A stretch of DNA of 64,000 nucleotides from Sutterella faecalis (GCF_006337085.1 NZ_CP040882.1:1116001-1180000), one strand, 5' to 3'; counted from the first letter of the stretch, positions 1 to 9,301 are shown. A program made the numbers and translations. The notes: generated from the letters alone by a model not told the origin.

Positions 1-246
1 GGCCTTCGCGCGCGCCGGGGGTGGACCGACGGCGCCCTCGTCATCAGCTCCCGCGCCTCCTATGAAATGGTTCAGAAGGCTGCAATGTGCGGGGTTGAGA
101 TCATCTTTGCGGTTTCAGCGCCCACCGCGCTCGCCATTGACGTCGCGAAGCGCGCCGGCATTACGCTCGTCGCCTTCTGCCGGCGCTCGCGCGCCAACGT
201 CTATACGCACCCCGAACGCCTTATCGGCATCGGAAGCCGTGCGTGA
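1..246 (+). CDS. fdhD: FdhD formate dehydrogenase accessory protein, 3' end (partial)
   Basis: The first 82 codons of the window are the C-terminus of FdhD, the sulfurtransferase that carries sulfur from IscS to the molybdenum cofactor of formate dehydrogenase in the cytoplasm. The reading frame is open from base 1 and ends with TGA. It contains the family blocks SSRASYEMVQKAA, AVSAPTALA and NVYTHPERL, which match the C-terminal conserved region of FdhD. The N-terminal half with the catalytic Cys loop lies outside the window, so catalytic integrity cannot be judged. A terminator follows about 50 bases after the stop, so fdhD is probably the last gene of its transcript. Formate respiration would suit the anaerobic flavoprotein genes in the rest of the window. 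Confidence 0.85.
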   Translation, partial: GLRARRGWTDGALVISSRASYEMVQKAAMCGVEIIFAVSAPTALAIDVAKRAGITLVAFCRRSRANVYTHPERLIGIGSRA

Positions 247-298
247 CGCAGCAAAACTTTTCCTGACAATGAATTCTTTCCTCCCGTCTCGGGATTTT

Positions 299-335
299 GA
301 GGACGCCGGCACTTTGCAGACGTCCTCATTTTTTC
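299..335 (+). terminator. Rho-independent terminator after fdhD
   Basis: A GAGGACG arm (299-305) pairs with CGTCCTC (321-327) and is followed by a run of T. It sits downstream of fdhD and upstream of the AAA-ATPase gene, so it separates the two transcripts. Confidence 0.7.
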
Positions 336-433
336 TATCGTTTATCCCTCTTTCCGAGGACATGCCGTAGTTTTCTACGGCCTGTCGTAGACTAACGGAG
401 TATCGCCAGACTCCTTCGCTTTTCCCGAGTTTT

Positions 434-2035
434 ATGACTGAAAACGTTCCTGCCGCCAATCCTCTTTCCACAGGCATTGCCGATTTTGTCGGATTGCTTC
501 GGAAGGGAATGATTTATGTCGATAAAACCGATCTGATCGTTGATCTCGTGAATCGGGATCAATACGTCTTCCTCTCTCGCCCGCGCCGTTTTGGCAAATC
601 ACTGCTCATTTCCACATTGAAGACGTTTTTTAAGGAAGGAGTCTCAGCCTGCCAAGGTCTCAAGGCCGAAAAACTCTGGACTCGGCCGAAGCGAAAGGTC
701 CTCCACCTTGATTTCTCCGATATGGTTTTTCAGAACCACGAAGAATTTCTGCAGGCCTTCGATGAACTCCTCACAATGGCCATGGTGGAAGCGGGTTTTG
801 AGGCGCCGAACGTCCCGGCAGGCAATCCGCTCCTCAAGTGGCGCATGTTTCTAAGCCGCCTCGAGCCGGTGAGTGTGGTGCTCCTCGTGGATGAATACGA
901 TTCGCCGCTCTCGGCCACTCTGAATGAACCGGAATTGTTTGAGGCCGTCAGAAGCACGATTTCAGGATTTTTCATAGCGAACAAGAAGCAATCCGGGAAA
1001 TTCGACTTCACCTTTATTACGGGAATCATGAAGTTCCCGCAGGCATCCATTTTTTCTGCCTTCAACAACATCGTCGATATTTCTCTTGACGAACATTTCG
1101 GAACACTCCTCGGCTACACCGAAGCTGAGATACGCAGCTATTTCGCGCCGTATCTTGAAAAGGCGGCGCTCTACTTCGGTCTGACGATCGATGATCTCAT
1201 CAAGGAAATGGCAGAGCACTATGACGGCTATTGCTTTGAGGCGACGGCCACGAAGCACGTCTTCAGCCCATGGTCCGTTCAAAACTTCCTGATGCGCTAT
1301 TCGGAAGAGCAGTTCGGACGATACTGGGTCAAGTCCGGCGGATCTCCGCGACTCCTCATTAATTTTCTGCAGGAAAATGGAGAGCTCCGTTTCGAAGCAT
1401 TCGACAAGCCTCAGTATGCGAAGCGCTCGGAGCTTGAATCCTGCGCGCATATCCTCGAACTCGATCCGAAGCTCCTTCTGACGAATGTCGGCTACCTCAC
1501 TATTAAAGGCAAGGAGAACGGTCTTCTCGTTTTAGGCTACCCAAATCAGGAAGTGCGCGACGCCTTTGCGGAAATCCTTTCAACAGCCTACTGGCCGCAG
1601 GACCTCATGCGCTCGCAGATTGCGAGGCACTTTGTCCATGGGCTTGAAACCGGCAATCCGGATCTCGTCCTTCAAGCGCTGAACGAGCTCATCCATCGCC
1701 TTTCCTACCAAGGCATGCAGCATCCGAATGAAGAACTCATTCGCCAAATCGTGCAGGTCTTCTGCGAAGGTGCTGGTCTCGACGCGAGCATTGAGCGCGT
1801 CTCTCCCAACGGGAGAAGCGATCTTGAGCTTGAAACCCGTAAAACCGATGCGGTACTCGAATTCAAGATGGCGCAAACGGAAAAAGAGGCGCCTCGTCGC
1901 CTTGAGATGGCGCTCGCACAGATTGAAGCGCGCCGATACGGCTTCAAGCGCCCGGGCCGTCCGCTCCTTCGTCTGGGTCTGGTTTTTGCAAAGGATACAA
2001 AGCGCTTCGCGGCGATCGGGCGGCTCCCGGATTAA
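434..2035 (+). CDS. AAA-ATPase-like / PD-(D/E)XK nuclease fusion protein
   Basis: A 533-aa cytoplasmic protein of the predicted AAA-ATPase family (PF09820 type) with a C-terminal PD-(D/E)XK nuclease-like domain (DUF1703 type). The Walker A-like loop is RPRRFGKS (residues 49-56) and the Walker B-like motif is VVLLVDEYD (to residue 156). Near the C-terminus, D463 (SDLEL), E476 and K478 (LEFKM) give the D...ExK nuclease signature. The family is common, often multicopy, in gut Bacteroidetes and Sutterellaceae. Its function is unknown; defence or a mobile-element link is often suggested. The gene stands alone, with a terminator before it and the symporter after it. Start: first ATG after the upstream in-frame stop; no strong ribosome-binding site is visible. 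Confidence 0.8.
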   Translation: MTENVPAANPLSTGIADFVGLLRKGMIYVDKTDLIVDLVNRDQYVFLSRPRRFGKSLLISTLKTFFKEGVSACQGLKAEKLWTRPKRKVLHLDFSDMVFQNHEEFLQAFDELLTMAMVEAGFEAPNVPAGNPLLKWRMFLSRLEPVSVVLLVDEYDSPLSATLNEPELFEAVRSTISGFFIANKKQSGKFDFTFITGIMKFPQASIFSAFNNIVDISLDEHFGTLLGYTEAEIRSYFAPYLEKAALYFGLTIDDLIKEMAEHYDGYCFEATATKHVFSPWSVQNFLMRYSEEQFGRYWVKSGGSPRLLINFLQENGELRFEAFDKPQYAKRSELESCAHILELDPKLLLTNVGYLTIKGKENGLLVLGYPNQEVRDAFAEILSTAYWPQDLMRSQIARHFVHGLETGNPDLVLQALNELIHRLSYQGMQHPNEELIRQIVQVFCEGAGLDASIERVSPNGRSDLELETRKTDAVLEFKMAQTEKEAPRRLEMALAQIEARRYGFKRPGRPLLRLGLVFAKDTKRFAAIGRLPD

Positions 2036-2160
2036 AGCGTTCGAAACATCTCCTTCGCTGCGGTTCCAGGTTCTGCGAAGTGCGCTATTCCTGACTGATT
2101 CAATCAAGAATAGAATTAGTAAATCCCTCTTTCCCGAACGCCTGAACAAGGACACCGACT

Positions 2161-3453
2161 ATGGATATACAAAATCCGAAAGAAGCCCAGGAAGCTCCGG
2201 AGAACGCCCCGGCGCGCTCGAGCGGCTGGACGCTTCTCATCCTTTACGTTGCCGCCATCCTTCTCGGCGTCGCGAACGGCCTCTGGGGATCTGAACTCGG
2301 ACGCACGAGCGCCGACTTCATTTCGACCCTCTTCATCCGCATCTTCAAATTCGTCTCCGTGCCGATCATTGCGGTCTCGATCATTTCGACGCTTGCCGGC
2401 ATCTCGCGCTCCGGAAATTCCGGGAAGATCTTCCGCCACACGATCTTCTATACGCTCTTCACGACGATTCTCGCCGCGTCGCTTGCGGCGCTTCTCTACG
2501 AGCTCTTCACGCCCGAGAACGTTTCCGTGGCGGCTTCCGCCGCGGCGCCGCTCTCCTCCGTTGCCAACGCGGGCGGCGAAGGCTACCTCAAGTACGTTGA
2601 ATCGGTGATTCCGGACAACATCCTCGCGCCCTTCCTTTCGGCCAATGTTCTCTCGGTTCTCCTCATTTCCGCCGCGGTCGGCATCGCCATCGCGCGCATT
2701 CCCGCATCACGCTCGCAGGAAGTGCTCCTCGCCTTCTTCTCGGGGCTTCAGGAAGTGCTCTTCAAGATCGTTTCCTGGGTGATCAAGGCGCTCCCCATCG
2801 GCATCTTCGGCTTCACATCGGTGCTGGCCTCCGATCTCTCGTCGGGGATTGAACTGGGCGGCCTCGGCACCTACTTCATGGTGGTACTCGGCGCCAACGT
2901 GATCCAGATGGCGGTCATCCTGCCGCTCGTTCTTCTTGCCCGCGGCCTCAACCCCATCAAGGTGGTCCGCGCCATGGTGCCGGCGCTTACCGTCGCCTTC
3001 TTTTCCAAATCCTCCGCGGGCACGCTTCCCGTCACGATGGCGAGCGCCGAGAACCGCCTCGGCATCCGCCGTCCTGTCTCGCGCTTCGTGCTTCCCATCT
3101 GCACGACCATCAACATGAACGGGTGCGCGGCCTTCATTCTCCTTACCGTTGTGTACCTCATGCAGAACGCGGGCGCCGACATCACGTTCGGCACGCTTGC
3201 CGCCTGGGTGCTGATTTCGACGATTGCCGCCGTCGGCAACGCCGGCGTCCCGATGGGCTGCTTCTTCCTTTCCGCCTCGCTTCTTGCGAGCATGAATGTG
3301 CCCATCCTCCTGATGGGCGTCATTCTGCCTTTCTACGCCGTGATCGACGCGGTTGAGACCACGCTCAACGTCTGGTCGGACAGCTGCGTGGCGGCGATGG
3401 TGAATAAAGACCTCTACGGAGAAGAAGCTGAATCCACTGCAGAGGAAAACTAA
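2161..3453 (+). CDS. Dicarboxylate/amino acid:cation symporter (DAACS family)
   Basis: A 430-aa inner-membrane symporter of the GltP/DctA/SstT family, importing dicarboxylates or acidic/neutral amino acids with H+ or Na+. The hydrophobic pattern begins near residue 22. The C-terminal half holds the hairpin-loop serine motif (SKSSAGTLPVT) and the TM7 motif as TINMNGCAAF, a variant of the usual NMDGTA. The length is normal for the family. The substrate cannot be set from sequence: NMNGC rather than NMDGT argues against a canonical DctA. It is monocistronic, with a clear terminator 30 bases after the stop. Fumarate, succinate or aspartate would suit the nearby flavoprotein reductases, but that is inference. 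Confidence 0.88.
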   Translation: MDIQNPKEAQEAPENAPARSSGWTLLILYVAAILLGVANGLWGSELGRTSADFISTLFIRIFKFVSVPIIAVSIISTLAGISRSGNSGKIFRHTIFYTLFTTILAASLAALLYELFTPENVSVAASAAAPLSSVANAGGEGYLKYVESVIPDNILAPFLSANVLSVLLISAAVGIAIARIPASRSQEVLLAFFSGLQEVLFKIVSWVIKALPIGIFGFTSVLASDLSSGIELGGLGTYFMVVLGANVIQMAVILPLVLLARGLNPIKVVRAMVPALTVAFFSKSSAGTLPVTMASAENRLGIRRPVSRFVLPICTTINMNGCAAFILLTVVYLMQNAGADITFGTLAAWVLISTIAAVGNAGVPMGCFFLSASLLASMNVPILLMGVILPFYAVIDAVETTLNVWSDSCVAAMVNKDLYGEEAESTAEEN

Positions 3454-3483
3454 GCGGCAGCGCTTTTCTCAGCGCTTTAGAGC

Positions 3484-3519
3484 GGACCTGTCCGGAAGAC
3501 CGGCAGGTCCGTTTCTTTT
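3484..3519 (+). terminator. Terminator after the DAACS symporter
   Basis: A 9-bp stem (GGACCTGTC 3484-3492 with GGCAGGTCC 3502-3510, one G-T pair) is followed by GTTTCTTTT. It lies between the convergent symporter and Crp/Fnr genes. Confidence 0.8.
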
Positions 3520-3526
3520 GGGAAAC

Positions 3527-4357
3527 TCATCCCTGAAGAAAGCCCCTCCAGTCCTTCGGGCGCGCATAGTCGCACGTAATTTCCTCGCTCGAACAAAGCC
3601 ATGCCCAGACGCCGTCGAGTGCCTCAGCCCGGATGAACACCGTGCTCCCTTCGCTCAGAAGATCTCCGCTCGCCTTCAATTCCGCGTAGCAGCGCTTCAC
3701 CTGGATGAGGCTCGAGCTCGTGACGCGCAGCACCTGGGTCTGCGGAAGCACGGCCTCAAGCCGCACCCACTCGGCGCCTGAGCGCATTTCGAGCTTGCCG
3801 TAAGCAAATGCCCAGGAGAGGAAATAAAGCCTCACCCTGTCCTGAACGGGGAGCACCGAATTGGCCGCAAGCCCGATGCGGTCCGACTGAATGCAGCATT
3901 CGAGCTGCACCTCAACGGCTTGCCTCAACGTTTGGCACTCTTCCATCCGCTCCTTGATCCGGGCATTCGGGAGCGTGATCACCTCAAGAGGCGTCACGGC
4001 GAAATATCTGCCGTTCCCAGGTCGCCCGGAATGAAAAGTATGGTTTCCGCCGCAGATGCGATGCGCCACGGCAAGGGCCATGCCCTGCTTCGACTGACTG
4101 TACATGCTCCCGAAGGTTCTGCCCGCTACGCCCTGCGTAATGAGGGACATGAGCGAGAGCGGCATTCTGGGCGTATAGACATATTCGCCGCCATTCAGCT
4201 GCCGGACCTGACCCTCGGCACGAAAAAGCGCCTCGAGCTCCGGCGGTACCTGAGGCGTAATCCAGGGCATCAGGGGCTCATGCGCACCTGCTGGTAGTTT
4301 CCATAACCTCATGCGGGGCCGTCGCACGACATTAAGCCATTGAGTCGAATATGCCAT
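3527..4357 (-). CDS. Crp/Fnr-family transcriptional regulator
   Basis: A 276-aa putative DNA-binding regulator. Residues about 40-150 resemble the cyclic-nucleotide-binding beta-roll (a sensor of cAMP, oxygen or another small ligand). Residues about 175-250 form the winged helix, with recognition region QTQVLRVTSSSLIQVKR. There is no N-terminal Cys cluster like that of Fnr, so a [4Fe-4S] sensor is not supported. The N-terminal 35 residues before the beta-roll are longer than in Crp. It is divergent from the flavoprotein gene at 4560, sharing a 202-bp intergenic region, so it probably controls that gene. I did not find a clear Fnr or Crp palindrome in that gap. Divergence is high, so family assignment rests on overall pattern. 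Confidence 0.7.
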   Translation of the reverse strand: MAYSTQWLNVVRRPRMRLWKLPAGAHEPLMPWITPQVPPELEALFRAEGQVRQLNGGEYVYTPRMPLSLMSLITQGVAGRTFGSMYSQSKQGMALAVAHRICGGNHTFHSGRPGNGRYFAVTPLEVITLPNARIKERMEECQTLRQAVEVQLECCIQSDRIGLAANSVLPVQDRVRLYFLSWAFAYGKLEMRSGAEWVRLEAVLPQTQVLRVTSSSLIQVKRCYAELKASGDLLSEGSTVFIRAEALDGVWAWLCSSEEITCDYARPKDWRGFLQG

Positions 4358-4559
4358 ATCGCTCTGCTTTGATATTTATGTGTTTTTAAATTCTACTTTC
4401 CGCCTTTCGATTTGCAAAGAGATAAGGTACCAAATGAGACGGGTTTCAAAGGAGACTGACAGGAAGCAACCCTCTCGGGCAAATTCTGATGCATCCAAAG
4501 TCGTTCCTCACCAGAACGCCACTTGATGCGCAATGCCTAGAGAAAAAGGAGAAATTTCC

Positions 4560-6059
4560 ATGGCCAAGATTAAAACCCTCGCTTTTGCCGTTGCCGCTGC
4601 AATGACGCTGCCCGCCTGGGCCGACCAGAACCTGACGGCCGACCTCGTCGTCGTGGGCGCCGGTGCCGGCGGCACGGTTGCCGCGGTTGAAGCCGTTGAA
4701 GGCGGCCTCAAGACCATCATGCTTGAAAAGAACGCCTTTGCGGGCGGCGCGGGCAACTTCATGGAAGGCTCCTTCGCTGCGGAAAGCTTCATGCAGAAGG
4801 AAAAGGGCGTGAAGCTCACGAAGACCGAAGCCTTCAACCGCATGGCCGCCTACCATCACTGGCGCGTCAATGCCCCCCTCATGAAGGCCTTCGTCGACAA
4901 TTCCGCCGACATGGTCCAGTGGGTGTGGGATCACGGCGTGCACTGGAAGGAGGTGAAGACCGCCTGGCGCAACAACGACGTCCTCACGTGGCACATCTAT
5001 CCGAAGGCGGGTGCCCTTCCCTCCACGATGGTGAAGATCTTCAAGGAAAAGGGCGGCCAGCTCCTCCTTTCCACCCCGGCCGAAAAGCTCATCGTTGAAA
5101 ACGGCAAGGTGGTGGGCGTCGAAGCCAAGAACGGTTCGGGCGAAAAGGTCACGGTCCGCGCGAAGAACGTTATTCTCGCGACCGGCGGCTACAACTTCAA
5201 CGTCCCGATGGTGAAGGAAATGACCGGCATCGACATGATTCCGGTGGGTGCTCCGGGCCGCACGGGCGACGGCATTCATATGGCGATGCAGGTCGGCGCC
5301 GTGGGCGACAACATTGGTCCCATGATGATCAACGGCGCCTTCATGCCTGCCGAAGGCGAGGCGATCTGCAACGGCGCCAACAAGGAACTGCGCGCGATGT
5401 TCCGTCAGGGCCTCCTCTACGTCGACGGCACGGGCAACCGCTTCTTCAATGAAGAGCTCACGATCGACTGGCCCACCGCCTCGAACGCCATTGCCCGCAC
5501 GGGCGAATGGACCTACATCGTCTTTGATGCCGCGACGGTCCGCGACTTCTCGACGAAGGGAAAGGGCTACCCCAACCCCTGCGGCAACTTCATCCAGCGC
5601 CATCAGGCCGCCACGCAGCTTGAAGCCCTCCTTCTTGAAAACGAAAAGAAGGGCAACGTCTTCATCGGCAACACCATTGAGGAAGTCGCCAAGAAGGCCG
5701 GCATGGATCCGAAGATCCTGAAGGCTTCCGCCGACGCAATGACGAAGTATGCGAAGGAAGGAAAGGACGAACAGTTCGGCAAGGACCCCTACTACCTCCG
5801 CGCCGTCTCTGAAGGTCCCTTCTACGTGGTCCGCGGCAAGCTCAATACGCTGACGAGCTTGAACGGCGTCAAGGTGAATGCCGACCTCCAGGTTCTCGAC
5901 AAGAACGATCACGTCATCCCGGGCCTCTATGCCATCGGTCATGACGCGGGCGGCATGTACGGCGACTCCTACGACCTGAAGGTGGGCGAAGGCACGGCCT
6001 CGTCCTTCGCGGTGACCTCCGGCCTCATGGCTGTGAAGCACATCCTCTCGACGAAATAA
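4560..6059 (+). CDS. Exported FAD-dependent reductase (fumarate/urocanate reductase flavoprotein type)
   Basis: A 499-aa flavoprotein of the FAD_binding_2 / flavocytochrome c family, which transfers electrons from periplasmic cytochromes to an unsaturated organic acid. The start is ATG 4560, 9 bases after AAGGAG; an upstream in-frame start would bury this site. The mature protein follows a Sec-type signal peptide (KIKTLAFAVAAAMTLPAWA). The dinucleotide motif GAGAGG is at residues 33-38 and the C-terminal FAD-binding block is GHDAGGMYGDSYDLKVGEG. No CXXCH heme motif is present, so it needs a separate cytochrome. The closing block differs from the GGVHGA.RLG form of the other flavoproteins here, so the substrate may differ. 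Likely regulated by the divergent Crp/Fnr protein. Confidence 0.82.
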   Translation: MAKIKTLAFAVAAAMTLPAWADQNLTADLVVVGAGAGGTVAAVEAVEGGLKTIMLEKNAFAGGAGNFMEGSFAAESFMQKEKGVKLTKTEAFNRMAAYHHWRVNAPLMKAFVDNSADMVQWVWDHGVHWKEVKTAWRNNDVLTWHIYPKAGALPSTMVKIFKEKGGQLLLSTPAEKLIVENGKVVGVEAKNGSGEKVTVRAKNVILATGGYNFNVPMVKEMTGIDMIPVGAPGRTGDGIHMAMQVGAVGDNIGPMMINGAFMPAEGEAICNGANKELRAMFRQGLLYVDGTGNRFFNEELTIDWPTASNAIARTGEWTYIVFDAATVRDFSTKGKGYPNPCGNFIQRHQAATQLEALLLENEKKGNVFIGNTIEEVAKKAGMDPKILKASADAMTKYAKEGKDEQFGKDPYYLRAVSEGPFYVVRGKLNTLTSLNGVKVNADLQVLDKNDHVIPGLYAIGHDAGGMYGDSYDLKVGEGTASSFAVTSGLMAVKHILSTK

Positions 6060-6070
6060 TCCGTGAAATA

Positions 6071-6145
6071 GTTCCGGGCCTTGCGCCCGGAACTTCATTT
6101 CGCTTAAAGCAGGGAGCGTCTTTTTAGGAAAGGCGCTCCCTTTTT
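6071..6145. terminator. Two hairpins between convergent genes
   Basis: The first stem is GTTCCGGGC/GCCCGGAAC (6071-6093). The second is GGGAGCG/CGCTCCC (6112-6140) followed by TTTTTC. They separate the flavoprotein (+) from the convergent gamma-glutamyltransferase-like gene (-). Confidence 0.75.
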
Positions 6146-6146
6146 C

Positions 6147-7763
6147 TCAGAAGCACATCACCTGACCGTCGGTGCGCTTTTCGGTCGCGCCGCAGAGAAC
6201 GCCGTCGCGGTTTCTGAGAATCATCTGTCCGCGTCCCATGAGCGTCATGTCCGCCTTGATGCTCACCTCGTGTCCCATGCGCGCGAGCTTCAAGATTTCC
6301 GCCTGCGGCATGTCGGCTTCAACTTCAACGCGCTTTCCGCCCACCCACTGCCAGCGGGGAGCATCAAGCGCCTGCTGGGGATTGAGGTGCCAGTCGATCA
6401 TGTTCTCCACCACCTGGACATGGGCCTGCGGCTGCATGAAGCCGCCCATGATGCCGAAGGGGCCGACCGCCTCGCCGTCCTTCGTGAGAAAGCCCGGAAT
6501 AATCGTGTGGTAGGGGCGCTTCGACCCCGCGAGGCAGTTGACGTGCTCCGGGTCGAGCGTAAAGTTGTTCGCGCGGTCGTTCATGGAAATGCCCGTTCCC
6601 GGAATGACGATCCCGGAGCCGAACCCGCGGTAGTTGCTCTGAATGAAGGACACCATCATGCCGTCCCGGTCGGCGGCGGCAAAGTAGACGGTGGAGCTTC
6701 CGCGCGGGTCGCCCGCCTTCGGGAGCATCGCCTTTTCGCCGATGAGCGCCCGGCGCGACTCGGCATATTCTTCGGACAGAAGCTCTTCGGTCGTAACGCG
6801 CATGGCGGAGGGCTCCGTCACGTGCATCGCGGTGTCGGCCATGGCGAGCTTCATCGCCTCGATCTGCTGATGCATGGTTTCGGCCGTGAGGGGCGCACCC
6901 AGCTTCATTCCGGCGAGGATTCTGAGCGCCATCAGCACCGTAATGCCGTGCCCGTTGGGGGGCATTTCCCAGACGTCGTAGCCCTTGTAGTTGACGCGGA
7001 TCGGATCCACCCATTCAGGCTTGTAGGCGGCAAGATCGCTCGCCTTCAAGAACCCCTGGTGGTCCTCGTAGAAGCGCCCGATCGCGTCGGCAATCTCGCC
7101 CCGGTAGAAGGCTTCGCCTTCGGTTTCAGCAATGCGCATGAGGGTCTTTGCCATATCGGGAGAGCGGAAGATTTCGCCTGCCCGGGGCGCTCTGCCCTCC
7201 GGCGCAAAAGCCTCGAACCAGGGTGCGTACTGGGGATCCGCCTTCATGCCGGAATAGAGCCGGAAGGCACGCTCCCAGAGGAGCGCAACGGTGGGCGACA
7301 CCACGAAGCCTTCCGCGGCATAGCGGATGGCGGGCGCGAGCACGTCCTTGAAGGAGAGGCTTCCGAAGCGCTTATGCACGGCGCTCCATGCAGCGACGCA
7401 CCCCGGAACGTCCGAGGAAACCGTGCCGTAGGCCGGGACTTCCGTTAAGCCACGCGCCTTCATGCCCTCGATCGTCGCAGCGGCGGGCGAGGGGCCGGAA
7501 CCGTTGAGACCGTAGAGTTTTCCGTCCTTCCAGACCATCACGAAGGCGTCGGACCCGAGTCCGTTGCCGGTGGGCTCCACAAGCGGCATCGCCGCCGCCA
7601 TTGCGACAGCGGCATCAACGGCATTCCCGCCTTTCAGGAGAATCTGAAGGCCGATCGAGGCGGCGGTGGGGTTTCCCGCGCAGGTCATGCCGTTCGCGGC
7701 ATAGACCACCGTGCGGCGGGAGGTATGAGGATAGTCAAGAGGGTCAAAAGCGGGCCAGGGCAT
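6147..7763 (-). CDS. Gamma-glutamyltransferase family protein
   Basis: A member of the N-terminal-nucleophile gamma-glutamyltransferase family, which cleaves or transfers gamma-glutamyl groups after autocatalytic processing. The small-subunit N-terminus is recognised at GSSTVYFAAADRDG, whose Thr (T361 counted from TTG 7772) aligns with the catalytic Thr of GGT. Upstream, ILLKGGNAVDAAVA and VEPTGNGLGSDAF are family blocks. No signal peptide is present, so it resembles the cytosolic YwrD-like branch rather than the secreted glutathione-degrading enzyme. I place the start at ATG 7763; TTG 7772 is in frame, and neither has a strong ribosome-binding site. Substrate is unknown. It lies downstream of the exported aminotransferase, but a hairpin separates them. 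Confidence 0.82.
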   Translation of the reverse strand: MPWPAFDPLDYPHTSRRTVVYAANGMTCAGNPTAASIGLQILLKGGNAVDAAVAMAAAMPLVEPTGNGLGSDAFVMVWKDGKLYGLNGSGPSPAAATIEGMKARGLTEVPAYGTVSSDVPGCVAAWSAVHKRFGSLSFKDVLAPAIRYAAEGFVVSPTVALLWERAFRLYSGMKADPQYAPWFEAFAPEGRAPRAGEIFRSPDMAKTLMRIAETEGEAFYRGEIADAIGRFYEDHQGFLKASDLAAYKPEWVDPIRVNYKGYDVWEMPPNGHGITVLMALRILAGMKLGAPLTAETMHQQIEAMKLAMADTAMHVTEPSAMRVTTEELLSEEYAESRRALIGEKAMLPKAGDPRGSSTVYFAAADRDGMMVSFIQSNYRGFGSGIVIPGTGISMNDRANNFTLDPEHVNCLAGSKRPYHTIIPGFLTKDGEAVGPFGIMGGFMQPQAHVQVVENMIDWHLNPQQALDAPRWQWVGGKRVEVEADMPQAEILKLARMGHEVSIKADMTLMGRGQMILRNRDGVLCGATEKRTDGQVMCF

Positions 7764-7868
7764 TTGGATCAATCTCGCAAAAGAGAACCCGGCGGAAGCT
7801 TTTCTATGAGCTCAGCCGGGTTCAGGGAATGTTTCTTGAAATATTAGCGTTGAAGACTCGGGGCGGAA

Positions 7869-7900
7869 CTGCCGGAAAAGTTCATTCTTTTTTCCGGCAG
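7869..7900 (-). terminator. Hairpin after the aminotransferase gene
   Basis: An 11-bp perfect stem, CTGCCGGAAAA (7869-7879) with TTTTCCGGCAG (7890-7900), lies just past the stop of the minus-strand aminotransferase. The T tract on the minus strand is formed by the stem's own A/T end. Confidence 0.55.
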
Positions 7901-7916
7901 CAACTTCGCTTCCCCG

Positions 7917-9080
7917 TCAGATGACGCCTTTCTTCCTAAGGCCTCTCATCACGTCGGCCACATACTTCATCTCCTCGGGACGCACATAGGAAATGCGGCA
8001 CCACGTGAGCGCGGGCGGGAAGGGGCGGCCCACCAGAATGTTCTCGGCCTTCATCGCCTTCGCGAAGGGCTCAAGCGGCCCCTTGAGATTGAAGAAGCAG
8101 AAGTTCGTCTGGCTCGGGAGATATTCAAGGTTTAGTTCCTTGAAGAGATCCTCCATGATCTTCCTTGCTTCCTTATTTTCGGAATTCGAAAGACGCAGGA
8201 ATCCGAGGTCGCCGATTTCCGCGAGCGCGGCTTCAATCGCCGGCGTATTCATGAAGAAATCGTAGGCAATGTGGTCGTGCACGCGCTTATGAAGCTCGGG
8301 CGAGGCGGTATAGGCGAACCCTAAGCGCAGACCCGCCATGCCGAAGATCTTCGAGAAGGTCTTCATAACAATGACGTTCTTCGCACCCGCATGGACGAGC
8401 TCGATCGTCGACTTCCAGCTGGGATCGACCACGAATTCGCCGTACGCTTCGTCCATGAGGAAGACCGTGTTCTTCGGCTGCGAGCGGATCCAGTCGAAAA
8501 GCTGATTCGTGTCGGCAATGGTCGAGGTGGGATTGTTGGGATTCACGAAGTAGACGACCGCCGGGCCCTTCTTCGCGGCTTCGGCTGCCGCCGCACGCAT
8601 GGCCGGAATATCGATCGACCAGTTCTTTCCCATCTTCACCTTGACCACCGGCATGCCGTTCCTCTTTGCGGCCATCTCGCCGTCGCTGTAGGTGAGCTCC
8701 GGAATGATGAGCGTAGCGCCCGGTTCATGGGCATAGGATTCAACGGAAGCGCGAATGGCTTCGGCCGAACCCTGGGAGAGGACGATCTCTTCGGGCTTTC
8801 CGCCCACGAAATCGGCGCAGGCTTTGCGCAGCGTCTCGGCGCGTGCAAAGGGATACCGGTTGCAGACGGCGGCGGACTTTGCGACGGCCGCGCGGGCTTC
8901 CATGGAAAGCCCGAGGGGATTTTCGTTGAAGCAGGCAAGGAGCGGCTTATCCGCCGTCGGCTTCACGAATTTTTCGGCGAAATGCGCCTCTGCGGCGCGA
9001 ACCGCACCCTGAGGCGCAAGCGCCGCGGCAAATGCCCCGCCTATGGCGGCCCCGATAACCTGACGTCGCTGCATGTGCAT
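7917..9080 (-). CDS. Tat-exported PLP-dependent aminotransferase (HisC-like)
   Basis: A fold-type I aminotransferase of the histidinol-phosphate aminotransferase group with an export signal. The start is ATG 9080, preceded by GAGGAG; this site lies inside the apparent TTG extension at 9095, which rules that extension out. The N-terminus MHMQRRQVIGAAIGG followed by a hydrophobic stretch and AVRA looks like a twin-arginine signal. The PLP machinery is complete: NPNNPT, DEAYGEF, the Schiff-base Lys in TFSKIFGMAGLR (K244 from this start) and its downstream Arg. The enzyme would therefore fold with PLP in the cytoplasm and act in the periplasm. Substrate is unknown. HisC of histidine synthesis is cytoplasmic, so this is a different function. 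Confidence 0.82.
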   Translation of the reverse strand: MHMQRRQVIGAAIGGAFAAALAPQGAVRAAEAHFAEKFVKPTADKPLLACFNENPLGLSMEARAAVAKSAAVCNRYPFARAETLRKACADFVGGKPEEIVLSQGSAEAIRASVESYAHEPGATLIIPELTYSDGEMAAKRNGMPVVKVKMGKNWSIDIPAMRAAAAEAAKKGPAVVYFVNPNNPTSTIADTNQLFDWIRSQPKNTVFLMDEAYGEFVVDPSWKSTIELVHAGAKNVIVMKTFSKIFGMAGLRLGFAYTASPELHKRVHDHIAYDFFMNTPAIEAALAEIGDLGFLRLSNSENKEARKIMEDLFKELNLEYLPSQTNFCFFNLKGPLEPFAKAMKAENILVGRPFPPALTWCRISYVRPEEMKYVADVMRGLRKKGVI

Positions 9081-9301
9081 CTTCTTTCTCCTCAATGTTG
9101 GCGTGTGCGCGCTTCTTCTTCATGAGTAAGGGATCGGACGCCCAGGCGCCCGCGCCCCAACGCATGTTTCTTAGGAAGCTCCTTTCATCATGCCCGCGCC
9201 GGGAACGGGCCGCATAGGACATATATCTATGGAGAAGCGCAACTCTTGAGCGCACACAGCCAAGATCCGCACTCCTGATTAGGCAATGCGAAATGGAGCC
9301 G

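Noticed and set aside
364..381. Perfect hairpin GCCGTAG-TTTT-CTACGGC upstream of the AAA-ATPase/nuclease gene
   Set aside because: Noted as a possible regulatory structure, but it has no T tract after it, no second copy and no clear partner, so no function is claimed.
4358..4559. Fnr or Crp site between the Crp/Fnr gene and the first flavoprotein
   Set aside because: Only partial half-sites (for example TTGAT near 4371) were seen, with no matching second half at the right spacing.
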